Source: Flavobacteriaceae bacterium S0862 | GTDB taxonomy: Bacteria; Bacteroidota; Bacteroidia; Flavobacteriales; Flavobacteriaceae | Direction: 5' to 3' | Assembly: GCA_023015825.1 (NCBI GenBank) | Contig: JALKAW010000005.1 | Coordinates: 1-64,000 of the forward strand | DNA length: 64,000 nt | Shown: piece after piece, positions 17,805 through 26,374 of the stretch | Numbering within the stretch: the stretch's first letter is position 1 | Layout: each line of letters opens with the position of its first letter | Notes under the pieces: model-generated | What the model saw: the letters and a program-made list of their open reading frames with translations, nothing else | What the model was told of the DNA's origin: nothing | Database searches by the model: none | Position numbers and translations under genes: made by a program

Positions 17805-18671
17805 ATGGATACTAAAGAGTTACTAAAAAAAGTTCGAAAAATTGAGATTAAGACACGTCGTTTGTCTGATCATATTTTTGGAGGAGAATATCATTCTACT
17901 TTCAAAGGACGAGGTATGACCTTTAGTGAAGTGCGTCAATATCAATATGGAGATGACGTACGTAACATAGACTGGAACGTAACTGCACGAACCAATGAAC
18001 CTCATATTAAAGTTTTTGAAGAAGAAAGAGAACTTACTATGATGTTGATGGTTGATATTTCAGGATCTGAATTGTTTGGAACAGTTAACCAGTTTAAAAA
18101 TGAGATTGTCACAGAAATAGCAGCAACATTGGCTTTTTCCGCAACTCAAAATAATGATAAAATTGGGCTTATTTTATTTTCAGATGAAGTCGAGCTATAT
18201 ATTCCGCCTAAAAAAGGACGGTCTCATGTGCTACGTATTATTCGAGAATTAATTGAGTTTCATCCAAAAAGTAAAAACACAAATGTTGCTGAAGCTTTGA
18301 AGTTTTTATCAAATGTGATCAAGAAGAAAGCAATTGTTTTTGTGTTAAGTGACTTTATTGCAGATGAGTATAACCATACACTAAAAATTGCTGCAAGAAA
18401 ACATGATGTCACAGGAATTAGAGTCTACGACAAACATGAAGAAACTATTCCAAACCTAGGGATGGTGCAGATGCAAGACGAAGAAACAGGAGAGTTAATG
18501 TTAGTAAATACCGCCTCGAAAAGTGTGCGAATAAATTATGGTAAATTTTATAACGAGAAGGTAAACTACTATAAAGATAGCTTCAACAAAGCAGGTGCAG
18601 GAGTAATTGATTGTCGTGTTGATGAAAGCTATGTAAAAAAACTATTAGGTTATTTCAAGAGAAGAGGATAA
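17805..18671 (+). CDS. DUF58 domain protein (VWA-like), bat operon
   Basis: 288 residues. DUF58 proteins have a VWA-like fold and partner MoxR ATPases. The N-terminal basic half carries the family signature GRGMTFSEVRQYQYGDDVRNIDWNVTA (in part), and the following VWA-like core starts MLMVDISGSELFG, giving a DxSxS-like metal site (DISGS). No membrane segment is visible, so it is probably cytosolic or membrane-associated. It follows the MoxR gene after an 82-bp spacer and precedes the next gene by 7 bp. Confidence 0.93.
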   Translation: MDTKELLKKVRKIEIKTRRLSDHIFGGEYHSTFKGRGMTFSEVRQYQYGDDVRNIDWNVTARTNEPHIKVFEEERELTMMLMVDISGSELFGTVNQFKNEIVTEIAATLAFSATQNNDKIGLILFSDEVELYIPPKKGRSHVLRIIRELIEFHPKSKNTNVAEALKFLSNVIKKKAIVFVLSDFIADEYNHTLKIAARKHDVTGIRVYDKHEETIPNLGMVQMQDEETGELMLVNTASKSVRINYGKFYNEKVNYYKDSFNKAGAGVIDCRVDESYVKKLLGYFKRRG

Positions 18672-18678
18672 AAGAGTG

Positions 18679-20382
18679 ATGAATTATAAATTAGAAAATA
18701 TAGATTTAAAAGCAAAAAAGTATAGAACAGTTGTTCTGTCTTTTTGCTTTGCGCTATTTTCAATAGTCTCATTTGCACAAAAAATATCTTCATCAATAGA
18801 TTCTACATCTATAAAAATTGGACAAGAATTAATTTATAGTATTGAAGTTGAAGTAGATACCTCAAGTCTGGTGGTTTTTCCTGAAGGACAAACATTTCTA
18901 CCTTTAGAAATGATAGAATCCTATAAAGTTGATGCTACAAAGCTAGGAGGTCGTTTTAAATTAATTAAGAAATATGGACTTACACAGTTTGATTCTGGAA
19001 CATATACCATCCCTAGGCAAAAGATATTAATAGGAGATTATGAGGCCTTTACAGATTCATTAAAAGTTGAGGTAAGAACTATTGAAGTAGATACAACACA
19101 GCAACCTTTATATAGTATAAAACCAATTATTGAAGTAGATAAAAGCCCAAGTAATTGGTGGCTATATCTTCTTATTATAGTATTGTCCTTAGCATTTGTG
19201 GCGTTTTTATTGTATTGGTTTATTTGGCGACAAAAGCCATTGACCGAAGAAGAAAAAGTCGCATTATTGCCTCCTTATGAACGTGCAAAATTGGCATTAG
19301 TAGAGCTGGATAAATCTGGGTATTTGCAAAACGATGAAATCAAAGAATATTATTCTGAACTAACAGGTATTATAAGAAAATATCTTGACGAAAAAGTATA
19401 TGACCATGCTTTAGAAAGTACTACCGAAGAATTAGTAAATAGGTTGAATTTATTACGAGATGGCAACCAAATAGACCTTAGCAAAGAAGACATCGATAAT
19501 ATTGACACTATTTTACGACGAGCCGATTTGGTAAAGTTTGCAAAATCCAAACCAGATAAAGAGTTGGCAATAATGGATAGAAATACCATTGATATGGAGA
19601 TTGATCAAGTAAAAGAAGCACTTCCAGAACCAACCGAAGAAGAACTTCTAGCCGATTTGAAATATCAAGAAGAACTAGAAGAAAAGAGAAGAAAAAGAAG
19701 AGTAGTTATAACAGTTGCAGCTTCAATTATACTATTGGTTGCTACTTATATTGGTTTTGGAATGTATTTTGGGTTCAAATACGTTAAAGATACTATTCTT
19801 GGGGATTCTAGCTTAGAACTTTTGGAAGAAAAGGATTGGGTGACAAGTGAATACGGAGCTCCAGGGGTAATTATAACGACACCTAAAGTGCTAGAGCGAA
19901 GGTCCATCGAACTGCCAGAGCATCTAAAAAATCAAGTGCAAGTGGCGACTTTTGGTTATGGTAATGCAAGCACTAATTTTGATATTGCAGTTATTTCAAC
20001 AAAAATGGCTTCAACTGAGCCTCCAGGAGGACGTGATCAAGAAGAAAATAAAGAAGACGAAAATAAAATAGACCTCATACAAGTTGCCGAAGCGCACCTT
20101 AAAAACTTTGAGAGTAGAGGTACCAAAAACATTATCACTAAAAGAGAACAATTTATCACACCAAATGGTCAAGAAGGTTTAAAAACTTATGGAACAGCCG
20201 ATTTTGTTACCGAAAATGGAAATGAAGAAAGAGGTAATTATGTCATTCTCGGCTTTACAACTCATAACTTATTGCAAGAGGTGATTTTAGTTTGGAAAGA
20301 TAATGATGTCTATGCCGACCAAATTATGGAACGCATATTGGATTCGATAGAACTAATTAAATTAGAAGAAGACGAAGAATAA
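18679..20382 (+). CDS. BatD/DUF4381-like membrane protein, bat operon
   Basis: About 567 residues; the reading can also start with GTG one codon earlier. A signal peptide (ends VSFAQ) leads into a BatD-like beta domain (~25-140, IKIGQELIYSIEVEVD). A membrane helix WWLYLLIIVLSLAFVAFLLYW follows, then a cytoplasmic helical segment with the DUF4381-like pattern PPYERAKLALVELDK and EYYSELTGIIRKYL. A second membrane helix (VVITVAASIILLVATYIGFG) leads into a C-terminal extracytoplasmic domain that I do not recognise. The gene sits between DUF58 and BatA; its stop overlaps the next start (TAATG). It is likely a scaffold subunit of the Bat membrane complex. That role is inferred from position and the partial BatD resemblance. 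Confidence 0.8.
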   Translation: MNYKLENIDLKAKKYRTVVLSFCFALFSIVSFAQKISSSIDSTSIKIGQELIYSIEVEVDTSSLVVFPEGQTFLPLEMIESYKVDATKLGGRFKLIKKYGLTQFDSGTYTIPRQKILIGDYEAFTDSLKVEVRTIEVDTTQQPLYSIKPIIEVDKSPSNWWLYLLIIVLSLAFVAFLLYWFIWRQKPLTEEEKVALLPPYERAKLALVELDKSGYLQNDEIKEYYSELTGIIRKYLDEKVYDHALESTTEELVNRLNLLRDGNQIDLSKEDIDNIDTILRRADLVKFAKSKPDKELAIMDRNTIDMEIDQVKEALPEPTEEELLADLKYQEELEEKRRKRRVVITVAASIILLVATYIGFGMYFGFKYVKDTILGDSSLELLEEKDWVTSEYGAPGVIITTPKVLERRSIELPEHLKNQVQVATFGYGNASTNFDIAVISTKMASTEPPGGRDQEENKEDENKIDLIQVAEAHLKNFESRGTKNIITKREQFITPNGQEGLKTYGTADFVTENGNEERGNYVILGFTTHNLLQEVILVWKDNDVYADQIMERILDSIELIKLEEDEE

Positions 20383-21389
20383 TGTTAGAAGGAATAGACT
20401 TTTTAAATAAACAGATGTTTTGGGTATTCTTAACAATACCTTTAGCTATTCTATGGTATGCTTTTAAGTATAAAAAGCAAACCGCTGAGTTTAAAATTTC
20501 TAGTATCAAAGGGTTTAAAACAGGAAGTTCAATATTGCCAAAATTTAGACATATTTTATTCTTTTTACGTTTAGTTGCTTTAGCATTATTAATTACTGCT
20601 TTAGCAAGACCACAAACAGTAGATGTATCTACAAAAACAAAAACAACACGAGGAATAGATATAGTGATGGCAATAGATGTTTCGGCAAGTATGCTGGCAA
20701 AAGATTTAAAGCCAAATCGATTAGAAGCTTTAAAAAATGTGGCTGCCGAATTTATTAATGGAAGACCAAACGACAGAATTGGGCTCGTTGAATATGCAGG
20801 AGAGAGCTATACAAAAACACCAATTACAAGCGATAAATCTATCGTTTTACGCTCTTTAAGAGACATTAAATACAATACCATTATTGATGGAGGAACTGCT
20901 ATTGGAATGGGGTTGGCAACAGCTGTTAATAGAATAAAAGACAGTAAGGCAAAAAGTAAAATCATCATTTTATTAACAGATGGTGTAAACAATGCAGGAT
21001 TTATTGACCCAACCACTGCAAGTGAGTTAGCACTAGAATATGGTATAAAAACGTATACCATTGGCTTAGGAACAAATGGGATGGCATTGTCACCAATTGG
21101 TCAAAGCCAAACAACAGGCCAGTTTCAATATGGCAGAATTCAAGTAGAAATTGATGAAGAACTGTTAAAAGGAATAGCAGATGTTACAGGTGGAAAATAT
21201 TTTAGAGCAACCGATAATAGAAAATTAAAAGAAATCTATAAAGAGATTGACAAATTAGAAAAAACAGATATCGAAGAGTTTAAATTCTATAATTACGAAG
21301 AAAAATACCGCCCATTGGTGTTATTTGCAGGCATACTATTACTAATAGAGTTACTATTACGTTTTATAATTTTTAGAAGTTTTGTATAA
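20382..21389 (+). CDS. batA: BatA, VWA-domain membrane protein
   Basis: 335 residues: two N-terminal membrane helices, a VWA domain from about residue 93 with the MIDAS motif DVSAS (Asp99-Ser103), the later Thr/Asp positions (LTDGVN), and a C-terminal helix (LVLFAGILLLIELLLRFIIF). This is the standard BatA layout. The VWA domain faces the periplasm or cytoplasm depending on topology, which the sequence alone does not settle. It is translationally coupled to the preceding gene by a 1-nt overlap. In Bacteroides, bat genes were linked to oxygen tolerance; the molecular function is still poorly known. Confidence 0.93.
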   Translation: MLEGIDFLNKQMFWVFLTIPLAILWYAFKYKKQTAEFKISSIKGFKTGSSILPKFRHILFFLRLVALALLITALARPQTVDVSTKTKTTRGIDIVMAIDVSASMLAKDLKPNRLEALKNVAAEFINGRPNDRIGLVEYAGESYTKTPITSDKSIVLRSLRDIKYNTIIDGGTAIGMGLATAVNRIKDSKAKSKIIILLTDGVNNAGFIDPTTASELALEYGIKTYTIGLGTNGMALSPIGQSQTTGQFQYGRIQVEIDEELLKGIADVTGGKYFRATDNRKLKEIYKEIDKLEKTDIEEFKFYNYEEKYRPLVLFAGILLLIELLLRFIIFRSFV

Positions 21390-21442
21390 AATAGAATAAA
21401 GAGAAAAGAATTAAGAACAAAGACAAAAGCTAATGTTCTAGT

Positions 21443-21480
21443 CAGTAACTGAATACTGTTACTGCAAACTGAATACTGAA
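21443..21480 (+). repeat. Inverted and direct ACTGAATACTG repeats in the BatA-BatB spacer
   Basis: CAGTAAC (21443-21449) pairs with GTTACTG (21458-21464) around a TGAATACT loop, and CTGAATACTG then repeats at 21470-21479. The 10-mer GAATACTGAA also occurs in front of pheS at 36806-36815. Related sequence lies in the MoxR-DUF58 spacer. Confidence 0.45.
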
Positions 21481-21484
21481 AAGG

Positions 21485-22522
21485 ATGTTTCAATTAGAAG
21501 AAAAAATATGGTTTTGGTTACTGCTAATTATCCCCGTGATAGTGGTTCTTTTTTTGGTGCTTCAAATTTGGAAACGACATGTGCAAAAAAAATTCGCAAA
21601 TGACCATTTATTAAAACGCTTAAGCCCAAATAGGTCGATTTTTAAATCAGTATTAAAACTAATAGTATTGTGTTTAGCCTTTACCTGCTTAACAATTGCC
21701 ATGGTAAATCCAAAAATTGGAACCAAACTAGAAACCATTAAGCGCCAAGGCGTAGATATTGTTTTTGCAGTAGATGTTTCTAAAAGTATGTTAGCTGAAG
21801 ATATTGCTCCAAACAGGCTCGAAAAGTCTAAGCAATTAGTTACTCAAATCATCAATAATCTGGCAAGCGACAGAATAGGCATTATTGCATATGCTGGAAA
21901 AGCATTTCCGCAACTACCAATTACAACTGATTATGCTTCGGCTAAAATGTTTTTACAAAGCATGAATACAGATATGTTGTCTTCACAAGGAACAGCAATC
22001 GATGAAGCTATTCAATTAGCAAAAACATATTATGATGATGAGGAACAAACAAATAGAGTACTTATTATTATTTCTGATGGTGAAGACCACAGGAATATTG
22101 CTTCATCAATAGCCGAAGAAGCTAGTGAAGAAGGCATTAAAATATTTACCATTGGTGTAGGAGAAACCAAAGGAGCTCCAATACCTATAAAGCGAAATGG
22201 CATTGTTCTTAATTATAAAAAAGACAATCAAGGAGAAACTGTTATAACCAAGTTAAACAAAGACACATTAATTGATATCGCTAAAGAGGCTAACGGACAA
22301 TATATCAATGGCAACAATACAGCCGAAGTGGTTGAAACTATCCGAGATATTTTAAATAACATGGATAAAAAAGAGTTTGAAGCTAAAGAATTTGCAGAGT
22401 ATAAAGACCAGTTTCAATGGTTTTTAGGCCTAGGCATTTTCTTTTTATTGTTAGATATATTTTTACTGGAACGCAAAACAGCATGGTTAAATCGTTTAAA
22501 TTTATTTAACGAAAACTTATGA
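21485..22522 (+). CDS. batB: BatB, VWA-domain membrane protein
   Basis: 345 residues, paralogous to BatA: N-terminal helices (FWLLLIIPVIVVLFLVLQIW and VLKLIVLCLAFTCLTIAMV), a VWA domain with MIDAS DVSKS (Asp97-Ser101), and a C-terminal helix (FLGLGIFFLLLDIFLLE). The DxSxS site is intact, so metal-dependent ligand binding is plausible. It is separated from batA by 95 bp holding repeat-like sequence, and its stop codon overlaps the first possible ATG of the batC frame (ATGA). Confidence 0.93.
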   Translation: MFQLEEKIWFWLLLIIPVIVVLFLVLQIWKRHVQKKFANDHLLKRLSPNRSIFKSVLKLIVLCLAFTCLTIAMVNPKIGTKLETIKRQGVDIVFAVDVSKSMLAEDIAPNRLEKSKQLVTQIINNLASDRIGIIAYAGKAFPQLPITTDYASAKMFLQSMNTDMLSSQGTAIDEAIQLAKTYYDDEEQTNRVLIIISDGEDHRNIASSIAEEASEEGIKIFTIGVGETKGAPIPIKRNGIVLNYKKDNQGETVITKLNKDTLIDIAKEANGQYINGNNTAEVVETIRDILNNMDKKEFEAKEFAEYKDQFQWFLGLGIFFLLLDIFLLERKTAWLNRLNLFNENL

Positions 22523-22587
22523 TTTTTTCACATAAAAAAGCAGTATTATTCGGTAAGTTTCATAAAGTAATGAAAGGAAAATTTAAT

Positions 22588-23403
22588 ATGAAGTATGTAT
22601 TAGTTTTTTTATTAGCGTTATTAGTTTCTAATGCCTTTGCACAAGAGAAGGATAAAGCTTTGCAAAAATCTAATGATTTTGTGTATCAAGGAAACACCTT
22701 AATTGAAGAGGATTTTATTTCAGCAGAAAAAGAATACAGAAAAGCCATTTCTAAAAAGCCAAGTAATGCCGTAGGCGCTTACAACTTAGGAAATGCCTAC
22801 TACGATACTAAAAATTTTGATGAAGCCTTATTAAGGCATATTGAGGCTGCTAATATCGCAAAAACCAAAGAGGAGAAGCATAGAGCTTTTCACAATATTG
22901 GTAACACCTTAATGGAGCAAAAAAAATGTAAAGAAGCTGTTGAAGCATATAAAAATGCCTTAAGAAACAATCCAAGTGATGAAGAGTCTAGGTATAATTT
23001 TGTAGTCGCCAAGGAATGTGCCAAAGAGCAGCAACAAAACGAAGACGAAAACAAGGACAAAGACAAGAAAGACGAAGAAAAGGAAGACGAAAAGAAAGAG
23101 GATGAAGAAAAAAAGGATGATGGTGAGAAAGAAGATGAAAATAAAGATGAAGGTGACGAAGATAAAAAAGATGGAGACGATAAAAAGGATGATGAAGGAA
23201 AGCCTAAAGATGATGAAGACGAAAAGAAAGATGGCGATCCTAAAAACAAGAAAGAAAAGCCACAGCCGCAACAAGGAAAACTCTCACCTCAACAAGTTAA
23301 AAACTTGCTTGAAGCCATGAATAATGAAGAGAAAAAGGTGCAGCAAAAAATAAATGCTAAAAAAGCCAAAGGAAAGAAAGTAAAGGTCGAAAAAGATTGG
23401 TAA
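22588..23403 (+). CDS. batC: BatC, TPR protein with highly charged C-terminal tail
   Basis: 271 residues from the preferred start. A signal peptide (MKYVLVFLLALLVSNAFAQ) leads into two or three TPR units (KEYRKAISKKPSNAVGAYNLGNAYY and AVEAYKNALRNNPSDEESRYN), then a low-complexity run of about 75 Lys, Glu and Asp residues (roughly 23041-23260), then a conserved C-terminus with LSPQQVKNLLEAM. This is the usual BatC shape. The frame opens 69 bases earlier with an ATG overlapping the batB stop; I chose 22588 because it begins directly at the signal peptide and follows AAAGGAAA. The charged tail may be a flexible linker. It is exported and probably binds other Bat proteins. Confidence 0.9.
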   Translation: MKYVLVFLLALLVSNAFAQEKDKALQKSNDFVYQGNTLIEEDFISAEKEYRKAISKKPSNAVGAYNLGNAYYDTKNFDEALLRHIEAANIAKTKEEKHRAFHNIGNTLMEQKKCKEAVEAYKNALRNNPSDEESRYNFVVAKECAKEQQQNEDENKDKDKKDEEKEDEKKEDEEKKDDGEKEDENKDEGDEDKKDGDDKKDDEGKPKDDEDEKKDGDPKNKKEKPQPQQGKLSPQQVKNLLEAMNNEEKKVQQKINAKKAKGKKVKVEKDW

Positions 23404-23405
23404 AA

Positions 23406-25163
23406 ATGAAATGGAAGCTCCATATAGTAGCATTCTTAATTACCTGTTTTGCTTCAGCTCAAGTTACTTTTGAAGCAAAGGTTAGTAAGAAAAAATTAGG
23501 TGTAAACGAGCGTTTACGCATTGATTTTGTAATGAATAAAGATGGCGATAATTTTATGCCACCTAGTTTTGAAAACTTTACAATTGTTGGAGGCCCAAGT
23601 CAAACAATTAGCACGCAATGGCTCAATGGTGTTAAAAAATCTTCTAAAACGTTCAGTTATTTTTTAGCACCTAAAAAAAGAGGAAAATTTACCATTGGCC
23701 AATCTACCATTGAAATTGATGGGGAAATTTATAAAACAGTGCCAGTAACCATAGAAGTGACTGCTGCAATCGATAAGCCTAAAGACCCTAATGACCCTAA
23801 TTACATTGCTTCACAAAGTATACATTTAGTCGCCGAAGTCTCTAAAACAAATCCTTATTTAAATGAAGCTATTACAGTTGTATATAAGTTATATATATCG
23901 CCAAACACAGGTGTGGAAACATGGCGGGAAATTGATAACCCTAGATATACCGATTTTTGGAGCCAGAATATTAATGTAAAAGAATTAAAGCTAGTTCCAA
24001 GTAAATATAATGGCGAAGATTATAGGTATGTAGTCTTGAGGAAAACAGTATTGTATCCTCAAAAAACGGGTAAGCTAAACATTGAACCATTAACTTTAGA
24101 CGTTAAAGTACAAGTACCAACAAATAGACGTGATATCTTTGGTAGTAGGTTAGTGAAAATGGTAAATCGTACAGTTGCTGCTGGTAGCAGAACAATTAAT
24201 GTGAAACCATTACCAGAAGCGGGAAAACCACTAGATTTTTCGGGAGCAGTTGGTAGCTTCGATTTTGAAGTGTCTACAAACAAGAGCGAGTTAAAGGCAA
24301 CGGAAGCATTACAAGCTACTGTAAAAGTCTCTGGAAAAGGGAACTTAAAATTATTTGAGCTTCCTAAATTAACATTACCAAGCTCACTGGAAGTGTATGA
24401 ACCAGAACACAGCGAAAAAGTATCTACAAACTTATCTGGAATGCAAGGTCAAATAATCGATAATTATACCATTGTGCCATCCTTCCAAGGAAAATACCCT
24501 GTACCAAGTGTATCTTTTTCATATTTCGATTTAAAGACAAAAAGCTATAAAACAATTACATCTAAGGAAATTGTTATAAATGTCAATGAAGGCCCAATTA
24601 ATAATGTCGAAAACAATACATCGACTTTCACAAAACAACCAATTGCACAATCTGGAGGGCAATTCTTGTCGTTTAAGACAACTACTAATTTTACTCCTGT
24701 AGAATCTTCATATTTCTTTAAATCTAAATTATTTTGGACATTGTTATTAGTCCCTTTTTTAGCAATACCATTAGCTATTTTCTTAAGGCACAAAAAAGAA
24801 GAAAGAGATAGTGATATTGTTGGAAATAAAGTTCGAACCGCAAATAAATTAGCAAAAAAGTATTTAGGAGAAGCAAAAAAGACACTTGGAAACAAAGAGG
24901 CTTTTTACAATGCTATGGAACGTGCTCTACACAATTATTTAAAATCTAAACTTCACATAGAAACGAGTGATTTTAGTAAAGATAAAATAGAAGAATTACT
25001 AACAAACAAATCGGTTAATAACAGTGTTGTCATTGAATTTATTGATTTGCTAAAAAGTTGTGAATTGGCAAGGTATACACCTTTCTCTAATGTAGAAATG
25101 CAACAAGATTATAGTAAAGCAGCAAGGGTAATATCTATTATTGACAAACAAATTAAACGATAG
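23406..25163 (+). CDS. batD: BatD, oxygen-tolerance membrane protein
   Basis: 585 residues from the ATG. A signal peptide (ends CFASAQ) precedes several extracytoplasmic beta domains, with the conserved BatD patterns near FENFTIVGGPSQT and the YVVLRKTVLYPQKTGKLNIEP segment. One membrane helix lies at LFWTLLLVPFLAIPLAIFL, followed by a cytoplasmic helical tail. The frame can be read from a TTG 9 bases earlier, but the ATG two bases after the batC stop is better. It is thought to be the large periplasmic subunit of the Bat complex. Nothing looks damaged. Confidence 0.93.
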   Translation: MKWKLHIVAFLITCFASAQVTFEAKVSKKKLGVNERLRIDFVMNKDGDNFMPPSFENFTIVGGPSQTISTQWLNGVKKSSKTFSYFLAPKKRGKFTIGQSTIEIDGEIYKTVPVTIEVTAAIDKPKDPNDPNYIASQSIHLVAEVSKTNPYLNEAITVVYKLYISPNTGVETWREIDNPRYTDFWSQNINVKELKLVPSKYNGEDYRYVVLRKTVLYPQKTGKLNIEPLTLDVKVQVPTNRRDIFGSRLVKMVNRTVAAGSRTINVKPLPEAGKPLDFSGAVGSFDFEVSTNKSELKATEALQATVKVSGKGNLKLFELPKLTLPSSLEVYEPEHSEKVSTNLSGMQGQIIDNYTIVPSFQGKYPVPSVSFSYFDLKTKSYKTITSKEIVINVNEGPINNVENNTSTFTKQPIAQSGGQFLSFKTTTNFTPVESSYFFKSKLFWTLLLVPFLAIPLAIFLRHKKEERDSDIVGNKVRTANKLAKKYLGEAKKTLGNKEAFYNAMERALHNYLKSKLHIETSDFSKDKIEELLTNKSVNNSVVIEFIDLLKSCELARYTPFSNVEMQQDYSKAARVISIIDKQIKR

Positions 25164-25167
25164 TAGG

Positions 25168-25929
25168 GTGAAGAAAATAATATTCATACTAACAATTTTA
25201 TTAAGCATCTCCTTAAGTGCCCAAAACGACTTGTTGTTTGATTCTGGAAACAAATCATATAACGATGGTAAATACCAAGAAGCTATAGAGAGTTATGAAA
25301 AAATATTAAATGAAGGCGTTCATTCCAGTGAGTTGTATTTTAATTTAGGTAACGCTTATTATAAACTTAATAGAATTGCTCCTAGTATTTATTATTATGA
25401 AAAGGCTTTACAGTTGTCACCAAAAAATAAAGATATAGAAGCAAATTTGAGTTTTGCTCAAAATATGACAATCGATGATATAGAGGTTGTACCAGAAATT
25501 GGCTTATCAAGAATAAGTAAAAGCATTATAAATAGATTTAGTTTTGATACTTGGGCAATAGTATCTATTACCTTAATTATGGTTTTTGCTATTTTATTTT
25601 TAGGATATTATTTTTCATCAGCTACTTCAAAAAAACGACTTGCTTTTATAGTAAGTTCATCCGCTATCATATTAGCTGTTGTAAGTTTGTTTTTTGCATA
25701 CCAAAAATATCAATACGTACAAAAAGATAAACCAGCTATAGTTTTTGCGAAAGAAACGGATATAAAGTCAGATCCTAATTTACGAAGTGAAGTAGTTTTT
25801 ACTCTACATGAAGGCACCAAAGTTCAAGTTCTAGAAATTTATGATGAGAATTGGACTAAAATTAAATTAGCAGACGGGAAAACAGGTTGGATTCCATCAG
25901 AAGATATCAAAATGTTGAACAATATTTAA
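25168..25929 (+). CDS. batE: BatE, TPR and SH3-domain membrane protein
   Basis: 253 residues if started at GTG 25168, which gives a clean signal peptide (VKKIIFILTILLSISLSAQ); a TTG 27 bases upstream lies within batD. TPR repeats cover ~25-95 (YQEAIESYEKILNEG, SELYFNLGNAYYKLN). Two membrane helices follow (WAIVSITLIMVFAILFLGYYF and LAFIVSSSAIILAVVSLFFAY). A C-terminal SH3 domain contains DPNLRSEVVFTLHEGTKVQVL and TGWIP. This is the standard BatE architecture. It closes the bat operon; no terminator hairpin was found in the 58 bp that follow. Confidence 0.9.
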   Translation: MKKIIFILTILLSISLSAQNDLLFDSGNKSYNDGKYQEAIESYEKILNEGVHSSELYFNLGNAYYKLNRIAPSIYYYEKALQLSPKNKDIEANLSFAQNMTIDDIEVVPEIGLSRISKSIINRFSFDTWAIVSITLIMVFAILFLGYYFSSATSKKRLAFIVSSSAIILAVVSLFFAYQKYQYVQKDKPAIVFAKETDIKSDPNLRSEVVFTLHEGTKVQVLEIYDENWTKIKLADGKTGWIPSEDIKMLNNI

Positions 25930-25962
25930 TATTTCCTTAACAATTTTAACAAAATCAAGAAG

Positions 25963-25970
25963 TATATTTG
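25963..25970 (+). promoter_or_regulatory. Candidate -7 promoter element (TATATTTG)
   Basis: Exact match to TAnnTTTG, 17 bp before the start of the 99-residue gene. It suggests that the SulP/carbonic anhydrase cluster has its own promoter separate from the bat operon. Confidence 0.55.
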
Positions 25971-25987
25971 CTATTCAAAATTTTTAG

Positions 25988-26287
25988 ATGAATAAAACAG
26001 TCTTAGCAATATTCTTTTCAATAATCTTTTCGGTACTTACTATAACACCTAATATATTTGCTATAGTTGACGACAATTATGATATCTCAATTCTTATCGA
26101 CACAAATGAAGAAGAAGAGAAAAAGGGCGAAGAAAAAGTTAAAGACTTTAAAATTAAGGTTCCTTCAAGAGATAACCTTGAATACGCCTCATATTTTAGT
26201 CTATCAAAATTGCTAAACGCTCATTCCGATAATTATAATTCTTTATTCAAAGAATTAACATCACCTCCACCCGAAACAAACATTTAA
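25988..26287 (+). CDS. Small exported protein of unknown function
   Basis: 99 residues. The first 25 are a hydrophobic signal or membrane segment (KTVLAIFFSIIFSVLTITPNIFA), followed by an acidic/lysine-rich stretch (NEEEEKKGEEKVKDFKIKV) and a short tail ending in PPPETNI. I do not recognise a family. A consensus promoter sits just upstream, and the SulP gene begins 87 bp later, so it probably starts the transport operon. Composition agrees with its neighbours. Real coding is supported by the promoter position and signal-like N-terminus, not by a known homolog. Confidence 0.65.
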   Translation: MNKTVLAIFFSIIFSVLTITPNIFAIVDDNYDISILIDTNEEEEKKGEEKVKDFKIKVPSRDNLEYASYFSLSKLLNAHSDNYNSLFKELTSPPPETNI

Positions 26288-26301
26288 TAATTCAGATTTA
26301 A

Positions 26302-26356
26302 GGGTTATTTAACCCAAATTGAAAGTTCAATAAATTTCAACCTTTAGTTAGGTTGA
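26302..26356 (+). promoter_or_regulatory. Two short dyads in the leader of the first SulP gene
   Basis: GGGTTA-TT-TAACCC (26302-26315) and TCAACCT-TTAGTT-AGGTTGA (26337-26356) are perfect inverted repeats. They could be operator sites or an mRNA stem; neither has a T-run, so neither is an obvious terminator. Confidence 0.35.
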
Positions 26357-26374
26357 TAAAATCTAATTTATAAG

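Noticed and set aside
22890-23320. Long Ser/Phe-rich and Lys-rich open frames on other frames and the opposite strand
   Set aside because: They are shadows of the low-complexity Lys/Glu/Asp tail of BatC and have no start context or homology of their own.
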